Source: Botrytis cinerea B05.10 (Eukaryota > Ascomycota > Leotiomycetes > Helotiales > Sclerotiniaceae). From it: a stretch of 64,000 nt of DNA. Each line of letters starts with the position of its first letter. The first letter of the stretch is position 1. The position numbers were made by a program, and so were the translations under genes. The notes under the pieces are model-generated. The model was not told the origin of the DNA and searched no databases. It saw only the letters and a program-made list of their open reading frames with translations. Of the stretch, positions 36,280 to 47,169 are shown piece by piece. The stretch is from NCBI RefSeq assembly GCF_000143535.2, contig NC_037312.1:1364001-1428000 (forward strand). Direction: 5' to 3'.

Positions 36280-37455
36280 TTATTTAGCAACGAATTGTCT
36301 TGAATCCATATTCAACTTGCAAAGCCTTGCAATACAACCACTTAATTGAAGAAGCGTCTGAACTCCTTCCAGAATCTTCATATGCGTGAATCCAATTTCC
36401 TTGATGAACTCTAATTTCGAATGCTCACTCAAAGTATTGACCGTCTTGGTAACCCTGAACATGGTACTGATGATATCGTGACTCGAGTATCCCAAGCCCC
36501 ATAACTCGTTCAATGTCTCCAATGCAGAATCAATTTTACCCTCGTAGCATGCCTTTATCATAGCTTGTACCTTGATGGGGTGGGGTGAATCCACAACCTT
36601 GAAGACATTATCTCCATTGACGAGTCCAAAACCAGCAAAAGTCGACTGCAAATTATTGATAGCCTGGCGCATATCTCCCTCAGCGCTGAAAACTAATGCA
36701 GCCAATCCATCATCACTATATTCCACCTTCTCTGTCTCGATGATTTGTAACAATCGTTTGACTACTTGCTGATCGGTCAGTCTTGCATATCGTAAAATTG
36801 CGCATCTGGACTGTAAAGGCTCGATAATCTTATTCGATTGGTTGCATGCAAAAGCAAATCGCGTGGTGGAACTGTATATCTCCATTGTACGGCGTAAGGC
36901 TTGTTGGGCTCCAGATGTCATACTATCCGCTTCATCGAGAATAACGAGTTTATGGCGACCGGCGGGTAGTGTGACTTTCTTCTGTGCAAATCCCTTAATG
37001 CGGTTGCGCACAACGTCGATACCTATTTGTCTATGTATTAGCATAATTGACCTGTGAGTTCAACAGAAATTCCATACCTCTTTCGTCACTAGCATTCAAT
37101 TCCAGTACTGCCTCCTTGTATGAATCTCCTAACAGTTGCCTAGCCAGACACAGCACACTCGTCGTCTTTCCAATACCTGGCATACCAGAAATGATAACAT
37201 GTGGCATGTTTCCATCTTTCGCTATAATCTTTAGTCGTTCTATTGTCTCCGTGTTTCCTACTACATCATCGAGGAACACCGGTCGATATTTCTCAACCCT
37301 GGTTGCTTCTAATCAGCCTACTATTTTTGCAGGAGGATCTGGATAACATACCAGGGCAATTCATAATTTGTAACTCCATTAGTGTTGGCTTTCAATGCTT
37401 TCTTTGCAGCACTGGTAGAGGACTCCCCAACTTCTGGTGCCTTGCTGGTCGTCAT
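36280..37455 (-). CDS. RFC4: Replication factor C subunit (RFC4-type)
   Basis: Small subunit of the clamp loader that opens PCNA and places it on primed DNA. Three exons (37455-37352, 37298-37078, 37022-36280) join in phases 2 and 1, giving 355 residues. Walker A is [10 protein letters not shown] with Lys at about 79; Walker B is LVILDEAD with the DEAD box at about 138-141. The arginine-finger SRC motif is in [11 protein letters not shown], and the early RFC box WVEKYRP is rebuilt across the first junction. The sequence [17 protein letters not shown] and the block [20 protein letters not shown] point to the yeast Rfc4 (human RFC2) class rather than the other small subunits. An MCB element lies 34 bp upstream of the start. 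Confidence 0.95.
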
Positions 37456-37488
37456 GTTGAAATTTTTGCTAAATGTAGAGTGAGGTTG

Positions 37489-37494
37489 ACGCGT
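37489..37494. promoter_or_regulatory. MluI cell-cycle box upstream of RFC4
   Basis: A palindromic ACGCGT lies 34-39 bp upstream of the RFC4 start codon, and a second ACGCG core follows near 37508. In fungi the MBF factor binds ACGCGT and drives G1/S transcription of DNA replication genes, so the element fits the job of the gene. The call rests on motif and position only. Confidence 0.55.
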
Positions 37495-37499
37495 CGAAA

Positions 37500-38329
37500 C
37501 TGGAGAGACGCGATTTTCAATTTACACGACCGTGAATATTTATCCCACGTGATTAATTCTTAACCACATCCGCGACCACAACTTTTGAAGGAATGAATGC
37601 ACTTCTTCGTATAAATTTCTTGAGACAGTCCCATTGACTTGTTACATGAGTCCATTCAACAGAAATGTTGAAATCATTGATCGTAATCATGTCCAACCTG
37701 TCAAGCAGCATTAACCTTATCCTCATCCTTCAGATGAGCAGATCTTCATCACGTCTATACTACGCTCCTTTTTCTTTCAGACGTTTTCCACAATGAGGCC
37801 CTTATTATTGAATTCAAACTTGAAAGCTCGAGTTTATAGAGAAATGCAACGTCCATAGCTGGAAGGTCATGCTAATCGAATGCAAGTGCATCCATGATCA
37901 CTTCAAATTATAAGTCAAACTACCTAGGTAGTGTTACTATGGATATTTAACAAGTGGCCAGAGCAACTTTGGAATTGGGGAAATTTGATCTTGCATTTCC
38001 GGAGAAGAATTTTCGCGGTGTGAAATTCCTTTGTAACATATACCATACTCAAGTTCTTTTCAGATGAGTATCTGGACTTCACTTGACAGCCATCTAATCA
38101 CACAAGAATTTTTCTCTCCCAAGATGTTTTGTTACACGCCTGGTGGACATCCTAAGTTTTGCAGTTTTGACATGTTTGAAAATTCGAAAACGGGTTTGCA
38201 ATCGAGATGCCCACTTTACTAAATTCTCGTTTAGGATACCTCTTTTCTACCATCCCACGAAAGCTCCCCCCGTTCGCTTCCGCACCTGTCCAAGTATCTC
38301 TCGTGATTATTCCACCGCAAGTAAAACAA
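37500..38329. other. Intergenic, RFC4 promoter and decayed DNA
   Basis: AT-rich sequence between the RFC4 promoter and the clear part of the HeLo/kinase-like pseudogene. The right end (about 38200-38330) may still be the decayed C-terminal part of that pseudogene. No intact gene seen. Confidence 0.45.
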
Positions 38330-39910
38330 CACCGCATTTCTATGTGCGTCACCCATTTCTGAGGCTAGTTCTGTGTTGGCAATTTCCCATATTGTTTTCT
38401 ACTATGAGCATGCTGGGCCAAGTTTGCTGCCACGAGGTTTATGGGTGAAGACTTCCCAACGGGCCATAGCAACACGTTCGGAGGGAGTAGCAAGGGCCAT
38501 GATAGGTTCTCAGAAACTGAGTTCGAGGAGAACAATACCCAAACTATGGATGTCAAGGCTAGGGCGAAAGCGGGGGAAGTGCGATTGCGAGCTATGTGAA
38601 CGTACATCCGAAAAAGTTGGTTATTATTTTCTCAATTATGAACTTTGACTCACATCCAAACCCGCAATACCCATTTGACTATCTTCGGATGGAGAACTAT
38701 GTCTCTCGTCATCTGGACGTGAGTACTATTGACCTACGAAAAACGGGCGAGAAAGGTCAACTTCGCCGATTCCCTGATCACGGAAGAAAATTATATTGTA
38801 GCTAGATATTTTCCTATAGACCCAACTAACACATTGAAGTTGATATAGTGCGATTGCTAAGCTGTGCGATAATTTAAACCGTTGATCAAGGGATCGGTCC
38901 TTTGGACTCTCGGATGAGCAGGCTTCACTTAGTAGGTCTTAACCGTAACCGGAAGAGATATAGTCGAGGATATTCTGGCATACGATACACAAAACCCACA
39001 AGTTCATGGGACCCCCTTCTGTAGTATGGTCAGTTGTCGTAGTATACCCTATACAATCCAGTATCCGAAAGTCGGTGTCTGTGTCAAACGTTCGATGAAG
39101 CAGGTGCGCGATATGATGACGACCAAGAAGTAAATCTTCTGGGCTCAATTCGGAATAATTCATTTCTGCTGTGTTGAGACGCCATTCTATGAAAGCAATT
39201 TGAGTGGAATCTACTTTCGGTGAGATATTCGATTCTTGTTTAAACTGCTCAATGGCAGAGTCCCCCAGAGAGTGGTGTACGGAGATGTCCGAGTCATCTT
39301 TTGATAGTGGAGCGTACACGGCCATCGTTTGAGGAAGAGGAACGTATAAATTTTGTTTTACATGATGATATTGTAGCTTTGGCCCCAAAAAGCTCGCAAA
39401 ATCGCTCGTTAGGATTCGCATGCTTTCTTTGCTACTTTTGGCTCAAGTTAGTGACTTAGCGAATGGCGACGGAGATGCGTGGTCTTCAATGTCTCGAACC
39501 TTATTGCCTTTGCCATCTCTAAGTAGCTCAGGTACCTAACTCTTGTTTGCATATCGAAGTAAAATGATTTTCGCGGCTTTTGTATCGTTGTGGTCTATAA
39601 GGTGTTCCATTTCATTGTCCATGAGAGTGGAATCAGAACGGTACTCCAGCCTATTCTCCTCGATAGCGCCTACTATCTCACCAGTCAAACCTCTCATCAG
39701 ACTATTATTCTCTCACCTAGGAAGCAGTTTTTGGAGACTGTCATTGAGATTAGTAAGCTTAGACAGTGTTTCCTCCAAGCCAGTCTTGTCTTCTAGTGCC
39801 CATTGTAACTTTGGATAGACACTGTTTGACGAAGATATCTCTTTCTCTTTGGCAGAATGCTTCACGCTTATCTTTGCTAGTAGCCGGCGAGTAGAAGTTT
39901 GAGATTCTAG
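38330..39910 (-). pseudogene. Decayed HeLo-associated kinase-like gene with many in-frame stops
   Basis: One minus-strand frame can be read for about 1.5 kb with no frameshift. It is interrupted by stops at 39713, 39536, 39443, 38939, 38726, 38636, 38621 (two in a row), 38510 and 38399 (two in a row). Between stops the text matches a fungal family with an N-terminal HeLo (prion-inhibition) domain and a degenerate protein kinase domain. PKLQWALEDKTGLEETLSKL fits the HeLo end, and TDFRILDCIGY the kinase N-lobe. Further along, RSLDQRFKLSHSLAIALYQL, WVYRKISSYNIIFF and DLSRPFFVG correspond to the catalytic loop and activation region, and DIHSLGIVLLEL to the C-lobe. The catalytic Asp is replaced by Lys-Ile, as usual for these pseudokinases. 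The first 100 or so residues of the HeLo domain are missing; homology stops near 39910, where the opposite-strand ankyrin relic begins. Confidence 0.75.
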
Positions 39911-41865
39911 GATCGTAGATTTACCGCATTACAATTTCTTAGAGGCATAGACTCCTAGATATCCAGTTACGCCACTTCGTTGGGCAACAATCTATGAAAA
40001 ACCGCAGCTTTTCAGAACTCTATTGGCGCTTAGTGCAAAGTTCGCCCGTGAAACGTTTTTTATGCCGTCTATAGAAGAAAGATGCGAAGAATTAAAGAGA
40101 GTAGAAGGTGTCTTATTGCTAGAAACTCCTTGCACCAATCTAGAAATCTTAAAGGTGTTCTTTGCTAGAGCTAGGGTTACAAGAATATCATCAGATTTCT
40201 CGCAAACGCCCTTGGGTCTTTTGATCTGCGAGTATGACGGACCCCAACGAAGATGGTGTCGGGGTTTGAATTTGGGGAGAAGATTAAAAAGGCCCTTTCG
40301 CTGTGTTTGAAATTGCAGCCTGGAAGTGAGGATGTTGCATTGTATGAGGCTGTGATATTTGGCCATGTTAAAATTGTGCGTTATCTTCTCAGGGAACTTG
40401 GATGCAATGTTGCGAGTTAAAATAAAGGGCTTGTTTATCTTCATACTGTTGTTTTATATGGACATATTCAGATGGTTCGTCATTTACTCGCCGAGGGGGC
40501 AGAAGCACATGTCCGAACGGATGAACGGCAATCGACTTGTCATCATTTATTGATGATGAGACCAAGAGACGAAGAAACATTACGCAAAACACCAGAATTA
40601 TTGTCCAGTTGCAAGCCGTCGATTAAATTTGATGCCGAAGAAATGACAGGTTCTCTTATGGCACTCCACATGGCAGTCAGGAATAGAAATTTTTACGGTG
40701 TGAAATGGCTCTTGGAAATGGGTGCAGACAAGAAGATCCCAGTGACTGATCAACTAAAGCTTCTATCTAGCGGTGTTAGAGTTTATCTTCGTCAAGTGAA
40801 ATATCACCCTCGACTATTCACAAATCAACTTACAATTTTGGGAGAAGCGGTTACTCAATATATTCAAGATGGCTGTTATAAACCTCAATACACTGCTGCC
40901 CTCCTTGATGCGTTCCTTAGGAAAGACGATGGAATACCCTCGTTGGAAGATACACCAATTGACGGGGGCTCCAATATCAGTATTCTTCAGCTTTTATCCA
41001 TCATATCTTTTCCTACTCCCGATAGAAGTGTTTGCGCGTGGAATATATCTAATACAGACGATAGCAATCATGAAGATATCCCCGTAGTTTCCAACTTCGA
41101 ATGCTTATCACTTCTACAAAAAGTATTCAATCACACACCGGTATCTCTAACCAACACTCGTGATTTGCACGGCAATACACCTCTCCATTACGTATGTGCT
41201 GTATGTGAAATCCACGCTATAGAGGCCCTTCTATCTGCAGGTGCAGATCCTCATGTCCAAAACAATTTTGGTCTTCGTCCCATTGAGGTTTTATGCTGGA
41301 CTGGAATTTTCTGCGGAGGTCAAAGTTTTCGGGTTAAATTTAAAACCGAGCGCAACGAGAGCTATCATCGCCTAGGTAGAGGGAAATGATAGAAAATCAA
41401 ATGAAAGAAGGAACTATTTTTGAGGGGTATATATTAGGGACGAGGAGGGCATTTGGCGTCTTTGAAGACAGTGGGTGTGTTGTAGATGCGAGGTTGGAGA
41501 GGTTAGCTCTAGCGTGGGGAGTTCTGAAAGAGGGATATGCATAGGAGGAGAGAGGGCTGGGGGTGAAAAGGATGAATGATTTGAAGGAGGAAACGGGGAT
41601 GAGAAGGATAGAAAGCGCGACAAAAATGACAATGTTGACGAGGAAGGATTAGTCGGCAAATACATATGTAAGATATTCTTGGAGTCATCTCGCTATTGAA
41701 ACTTTACGATCAGGACTTGGTCCTTGGGTTAACTCAAGATTTTCACTTGAAGAACTCGAAGGGGGCTTCAAATTCAGATGATTGGGTAGCTATTGGTGTA
41801 TTTCTTCGATTTATGCAATTGCAACTGCACTTGAGTTTGTTCAAGCAATCACAAGTCGAAAATGA
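39880..41865 (+). pseudogene. Decayed ankyrin-repeat protein gene
   Basis: A plus-strand coding corridor starts near 39880. Its first part has stops at 39900 and 39948 and then reads RWATIYEKPQLFRTLLALSA and SIEERCEELKRVEGVLLLET. The frame changes near 40245, then a segment with ankyrin helices (ALYEAVIFGHVKIVRYLLRE) is cut by an in-frame TAA at 40418. The open stretch 40421-41389 continues with MVRHLLAEGAEAH, ALHMAVRNRNFYGVKWLLEM and a consensus repeat HGNTPLHYVCAVCEIHAIEA. After 41386 coding-like text goes on in another frame with stops at 41542, 41650 and 41779 (for example RSGLGPWVNSRFSLEELEGG), ending near 41865. The open 305-codon part could be mistaken for a gene, but its ankyrin array clearly continues upstream of the TAA. 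A real but short gene starting at 40472 remains possible. Confidence 0.65.
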
Positions 41866-42274
41866 AACATGCAACAAGCTTCTTAGCACTCTCGGTTATC
41901 GAAGGGTATAAGATTTCTGAATAGTCAAGACTCAAAATGAGCAACACATTCGTTAAAAGGAATCTTTTGCAAATGAGTACTTGTAGTGGCCGCAATTTTC
42001 GATACTTTAGACATGAAATATATCTTCTTGTTCAAAGATTGATGTTTGAATTTGATGAACAAAAACCACAATGCCAATTCTGCTGTTGATTGCCCGACAT
42101 ACTCAATGCGCGTTGGAAGTCAAGGATCTCAAAAGCAATCCCGTGACATGCGCATCATGTACTCCGCTTATCGGACGGCAGCACTATTCAAACATGGGGT
42201 AGAGATATCATCAATATATGAACGTATAAACGATCCATATAAATAGAACTCAGTCGATACCAATTCTACAAAAA

Positions 42275-43732
42275 ATGGAACGTGATGATAATTCTCTAGG
42301 TGCAACTGCATCTCGAGGCATAGTTGCCTCGCAAGAAGACAATCCAAATTCCCGAGAATCATTTACTCTCGAAGGCACTTCCCCCGATATCGAGCTCCGA
42401 CAAATGGAATCAACCCACAAACGAGCATCCGTTCTCATCGGTTCCGCAATCTTACAATTACCCATATGGGGCAAGTTTCAATTTCCCCTCGCCCTCAAAT
42501 GCATTTCCTAACACTCGCCAGGTTTCGCCATGAACTACGGAGTCCTCCAAGAATACTACTCTACAAACTGGACACTCCAAGGAAACATAGCCATAACCGG
42601 CATCATCGGCACCACCTCCAACGGCGTCATGTATCTCTCCATGCCCTTGCTTTTCCTCCTCTTCACCAAGCGCTGGGCTCGCTATCGACAAACCGCTGCT
42701 CTAGCCGGCACCCTCCTTGCCTGTCTCAGCTTCGTGCTTTCAGCATGGAGTACCCACGTCTGGCATCTAGTAGTCACCCAAGGCATACTCTCCTCATTCG
42801 GCTGCGCGCTCATCTACAGCCCCACCACCTTATCCCTCGGAGAATGGTATTCTACCCGCAACCGCGCCGTCGCATACGGAATCGTGCTATCCTGCAAAAA
42901 CATCGTCGGGTCCGCATGTCCATTCCTCCTACGCGTCTTACTCGACACCTATGGATTCCGCACTACCCTCCGCATCTGGGCCGCTCTCCTCCTCGCAACC
43001 AGTATCCCCGCTATCTACCTAATCCCCACACACCCCTCCAACATCTCCACCCCGCATCAACGAACCCGGAAAATCCCCTGGGAATTTCTCCACCACCAAA
43101 CCTTCTGGATCTACACCATCGCCATCATTCTCCAAAGCAGCGGATACGGCATTCCGCAAACGTATCTAAACACCTACGCGCACGAAGTAACACTTCTTTC
43201 CCAAACCACCGCGACTCTCCTCCTCACTCTCTTCAACATCCCCGGCGTGCTCTCTTCCTTTTTCTTCGGCTATCTAAGCGACAATAAACATTTCCCCCTT
43301 TCCGCCACAGCCGTAACATCCATCTCCGCGCTCGCGTCCGCGCTGTCGGCATTCCTCTTCTGGGGTTTAACATCGCAAGGAAGCATGGCACTACTGATTA
43401 TCTTTTCTCTCACATTCGGCTTTTTCGCCGGCGGGTACAGCGCAACCTGGGGCGGGATTCTTACGGAAATGGAGCGCGAAGCCGCGGAGAGAAATGAACC
43501 CATTGATATCGGTGTGCTTTATGGATTTTTGAATGGAGCGAGGGGTATTGGTTATGTGAGTGGTGGGTTAGCGGGCGTGCCGTTGTTGAAAGCGGGAAGT
43601 GGAGGAGGAGGCTTGGGACATTTTGGGTATGGGACGAGTTATGGACCGTTGATTATTTTCACGGGGTTATCGTCTGTGTTTGGGGGTTGGGGATTAGCGT
43701 GGAAATGGAAGAAGTGGTTTCATTTTTCGTAG
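42275..43732 (+). CDS. Major facilitator superfamily transporter, monocarboxylate-porter-like
   Basis: Plasma-membrane or vacuolar transporter of about 468 residues. Exons 42275-42470 and 42522-43732 are joined in phase 1 across an intron that begins GCAAGT and ends CAG, with a CTAAC branch site. This GC-AG junction restores the first membrane helix as LPIWG-FAMNYGVLQEYY. Residues 1-50 are polar and cytosolic. About twelve hydrophobic helices follow, with the loop motif SLGEWYSTRNRAVAYGIVLS typical of the monocarboxylate/riboflavin-porter (MCH) branch. The substrate cannot be told. The exon is C/G-richer at third positions than its neighbours in the pseudogene block just upstream. Confidence 0.85.
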
Positions 43733-44565
43733 AGGGCTAGAGTCGTACATTGGATAGATGCCAATTTGCTGTGCTCAGGACTGTGTATATAGTGTTGAGC
43801 CTCCCCTTGAAAGACAGAATATAGCTTGAAAATGAAAGCTGTTCGGCAAAGAACATACTATACCAACATAGAAAATAGATATAGAAATGTAGAAATCAAA
43901 TCTGTATTCCATCCATTAATCAACGATCCACGCCACTCAGTGACCCTTATAAACCACAACAGAGTTACCAAGCCAAACCATCAACAAATGCACATCAATA
44001 TCCTTCCACCCATCCTCAATGATCCCACGCATGCACAACTTCCGACATTACACCTGGTAAGCTTCCATCATTTTCCCCAAGAGCGCACGATGAAATTTCA
44101 AGAACACTCCTCGTCCTCGTACCAAACAAAAAGCTACCCATCTACTCCACTATCAACATCCATATAGATTTCTCACTTGAAAATCCTCACCTGAACTTTG
44201 AATACCTTGTCACAATGCCAAAAGCATGTAGGCACCCCAGTGAGCTTCGACTTCGATTCACCCTCCTTAAGCCTCCTTTTGGTGAACGCCATATCCATAC
44301 TTAGCCCATCTCATATCGACCAGCACTGATGTCACTTAGCTGCTAATTTCTTAGACCTACCCGCCTGCAATAACGGATGAATTCCAGAGACACGATTGGG
44401 GTGTAATAATATTCTCCGTTAATTCATTTCATCCATTAAAATCCTTATACAATCTACCTCTTCCCCGTTTGTTTTATTCCAGAAACCCCATCCCATAATT
44501 ACAAATATCATATCATCTTAACATATACTACCCCAGTAGTCTCATCCGAATCCCAAATTCTATAC
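43733..44565. other. Intergenic, convergent 3' ends
   Basis: About 830 bp between the MFS gene and the SUR1-type gene, which point towards each other. Only 3' UTR-like AT-rich sequence is seen. Confidence 0.5.
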
Positions 44566-45605
44566 TCACACCGAACGATCCAATAACTCATATCTATCCT
44601 TCCCACTGACTCTTCTCCAAAGAGCCATTCCCCTCCTCTGCGATTTACCCGATCGCACCACCCACATGTTCCACGCCAACCACAGAAATCCACCCACAAC
44701 TCCTGCGATCGCAAAACCCGCGACCGTAAGCAAGAGCCAATGTTTGCCCATCCAGAAAATCGTTTGCGCGTCTTTTCCGTGCCAACTATTGCCTTTGACG
44801 ATGTTGAAGAAACTCCATGCATGCTTGTTGTATTCATCTGGCATAAGATTACGCACGCGGCCTGCTTCGTCGGTAACGGTTCGCATGTATTCGATCCAGA
44901 GGACCGAGAGGAAGAGCGGGCCGGTGCTGTACATAACGGTGATGTATGGCATGCCCCAGTTTCTGTTGTATGCTTGGAGAGATTCGATGACGCGGAGGAA
45001 GAAAGGATGTTGAGGGACGGAACCCATGGCATCGTTACTGATTCCGGTTGGAATAGTTCTGCGCAACCAGGCGGGATAGCTGAGGAGGGGATCGAGACGT
45101 CGTTTACAACCGTCGTCGAGATCGATGTATATTCCTCCGTAATGTGCTAATACGAAATAGCGGATAGAATCTGCACGTTGAATTGGGAAGGGGTAGCTGT
45201 CGAATGTATCAAGGAACCAAGGATATTCCGTTGCGATGAAAGCTCTTGAGGCTTCATCTGTCCATAACTGTGGAAGTTAGCCTCTTCCTCTCTTTCTCTT
45301 CACTCGACCGGGCAAAGTAAACATACCTTATATTCATAATCATCGTGCAATTCAATGCACGATTGTTGTCCCGCCTTCCATCGCTCAGGAATCGACTCAT
45401 TGATATATGTCTGATGAATGATCTTGGGAATAAGCTGTGTGCGATTCTCGATCATCTCTGAGCCTGGCGCAGGTATTTCGGAGCGGTGAATAGCATCTGC
45501 GGCTCCGTCTATGAAGAGTAGCGATATGAGGGTGCTGAAGGCATTTACAAGGAAACCAATCACTATAAAATTGATCACCAAGAATAGAAGAGTGCCACGC
45601 CTCAT
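44566..45605 (-). CDS. Mannosyl phosphorylinositol ceramide synthase catalytic subunit, SUR1/CSH1-type
   Basis: Golgi glycosyltransferase that transfers mannose from GDP-mannose to inositol phosphorylceramide. Exons 45605-45327 and 45267-44566 join in phase 0 to 326 residues. An N-terminal signal anchor (GTLLFLVINFIVIGFLVNAF) is followed by the family start IPKIIHQTYINESIPERW. The DXD motif occurs in HYGGIYIDLDDG (about residue 142), and the conserved GPLFLSVLWIEY follows. A second membrane span (HWLLLTVAGFAIAGVVGGFL) and a basic tail end the protein. An upstream in-frame ATG at 45662 would add 19 residues. Its substrates are ceramides of the kind hydroxylated by SCS7, and its sugar donor is imported by the GDP-mannose transporter gene at 51-53 kb. 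A GTAG tetranucleotide run lies about 240 bp upstream. Confidence 0.87.
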
Positions 45606-45843
45606 GGTAAGGTTGGGTGGTAGAATCGAGGATGTTAAAAGCGTTTCCCCCAAGGGCTTCAATCTTTTCGATTGTATCGTAGTTATATCGAGTGAGGGTC
45701 GTGATGGGAATTGTTCGATAAGGGGTCGGAGGTATGGATCTCGAGATAACGGAGGGGTCGATTAGGGAAATTGTAGAAGACTCTGGGAGAGCAAGAATCC
45801 GGGAATTTCCAAAATCAGCTACGGCATATGTCAAAGGAGTGTT

Positions 45844-45871
45844 GGTAGGTAGGTAGGTAGGTAGGTAGGTA
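45844..45871. repeat. (GTAG)n microsatellite in the promoter or leader of the SUR1-type gene
   Basis: About seven perfect copies of GTAG. Likely length-polymorphic; no function inferred. Confidence 0.9.
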
Positions 45872-47039
45872 ATGTTGGCGTTGCAGACTGTTTCCAAATC
45901 GAAGCAAAAGATGTTTTTGGTTGAAGAATGATCAAGTGAAATAGAAATTAATTAATAAATTTGACTACTAGTAGTGGTAAAAAGTAGACCTGGAAGTGAA
46001 AGGGGAAATTAATGCAATCCACATCCACATCCACATCCACAACGTGTATGCACAAAGATAGGGATCAGAATCGATTTGGTGGGACAACGAATATCGTATA
46101 TCGTATTTCGTATTTTGAAGATGCTTATTGTAACCTTGAAGATAGTCTTGTGAGGGAAACTTCAAATTGTGCCAAAAAAAAGTGGTAGGAAATCAAAGGA
46201 AAGTATTGAAAAGCAATACCGGTAGACGTATTAGATGAAGTAGGTGGAGTGATAACCGTGAAGCCTTTACTGTGCAGTCCAGTCTAGATGGGATTAGAAC
46301 AGGCGAGAGGAATGTCAAATGATAACTTGACCCTTCAAAAATGAATATTCATTTCGCACGGGATGATCTATAATACTCAGCCATCTTCAATCACTTGGCT
46401 GCGTGGGTGGAGGGAGGAGAAGGGGGCATTATGAAAAATCTACAACATCTACCGATACAATACTGCTAGCTCACTAGATACCTACCTATCCAATCTAGCA
46501 CGCGTATATCGGACTCTTAACAAACCCCGATTTGCACACATCTGAACGTTAGCTCCGTATGTATACACGGAACGGACTTGGTTGAAGATTTCCATCCGAT
46601 ATCACAAGTGTTATCCATCCCCCGCGCTCTGTAATCTACAAAATCTAGAAACTCGCCACCCCTTTCCGAATGCTATACACACATCTGCCTCCGCCTCCGC
46701 GTAAGCCGCAACACCGAGATGTCAGAAGACAACTTCACTCATGGCCTCCAAGACCCAAGACCCCAAGCCTCGAATTCTTAATGCCAAACCTTGATGTTAT
46801 TTTTGCAATCATTCTAACTCCCGTACAAACATTTCCTATCCAGTACTCCTTACCATTTTCTTACTTCTCGTCAAGCAAAACACGACTTGATCTTTTCTCG
46901 ATTAATCCCAACCTCAGCGTACACTCCTTACCATTTTAGATATAAGCACCAGAATATCTACATAATCCGTAATTATGAGACCCTTACTCGGAGAAATAGA
47001 AGCTCAAAACCACCTAAATTTAATTCCCAAGAATGCAGA

Positions 47040-47071
47040 ATGCAAGATGCAAGATGCAAGATGCAAGATGC
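47040..47071. repeat. 7-bp tandem repeat (ATGCAAG)n
   Basis: Four to five copies of ATGCAAG lie just beyond the 3' end of the monooxygenase relic. Confidence 0.85.
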
Positions 47072-47169
47072 GAGTTTTAGGAGATACTACAGCGAGAACA
47101 CCTGTCTCAGCTTGGTGTAGGATCCCATTACAAGGTCTAGGATCTACATAGCATACATAAACTTGCTCT

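Larger units (their letters stand above)
45663..47164. other. Intergenic with simple repeats
   Basis: About 1.5 kb containing the SUR1-type promoter and several simple repeats: (GTAG)n at 45844-45871, (CACATC)n at 46018-46041, ATATCGT-type repeats near 46090, and a 7-bp repeat at 47040-47071. ORFs here lack any recognisable domain. Confidence 0.55.

Noticed and set aside
39992..40444. 150-codon minus-strand ORF
   Set aside because: Antisense to the more convincing plus-strand coding text of the ankyrin relic, with no matching domain.
40472..41389. Intact short ankyrin gene starting at 40472
   Set aside because: Ankyrin helices continue in the same frame upstream of a TAA at 40418, so the ATG is internal to a larger, broken gene. 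Kept as part of the pseudogene, with the intact reading noted as an alternative.
42466..43287. 273-codon plus-strand ORF rich in Pro/His/Arg
   Set aside because: Alternative frame of the MFS transporter; composition is explained by C-rich third positions of the true frame.
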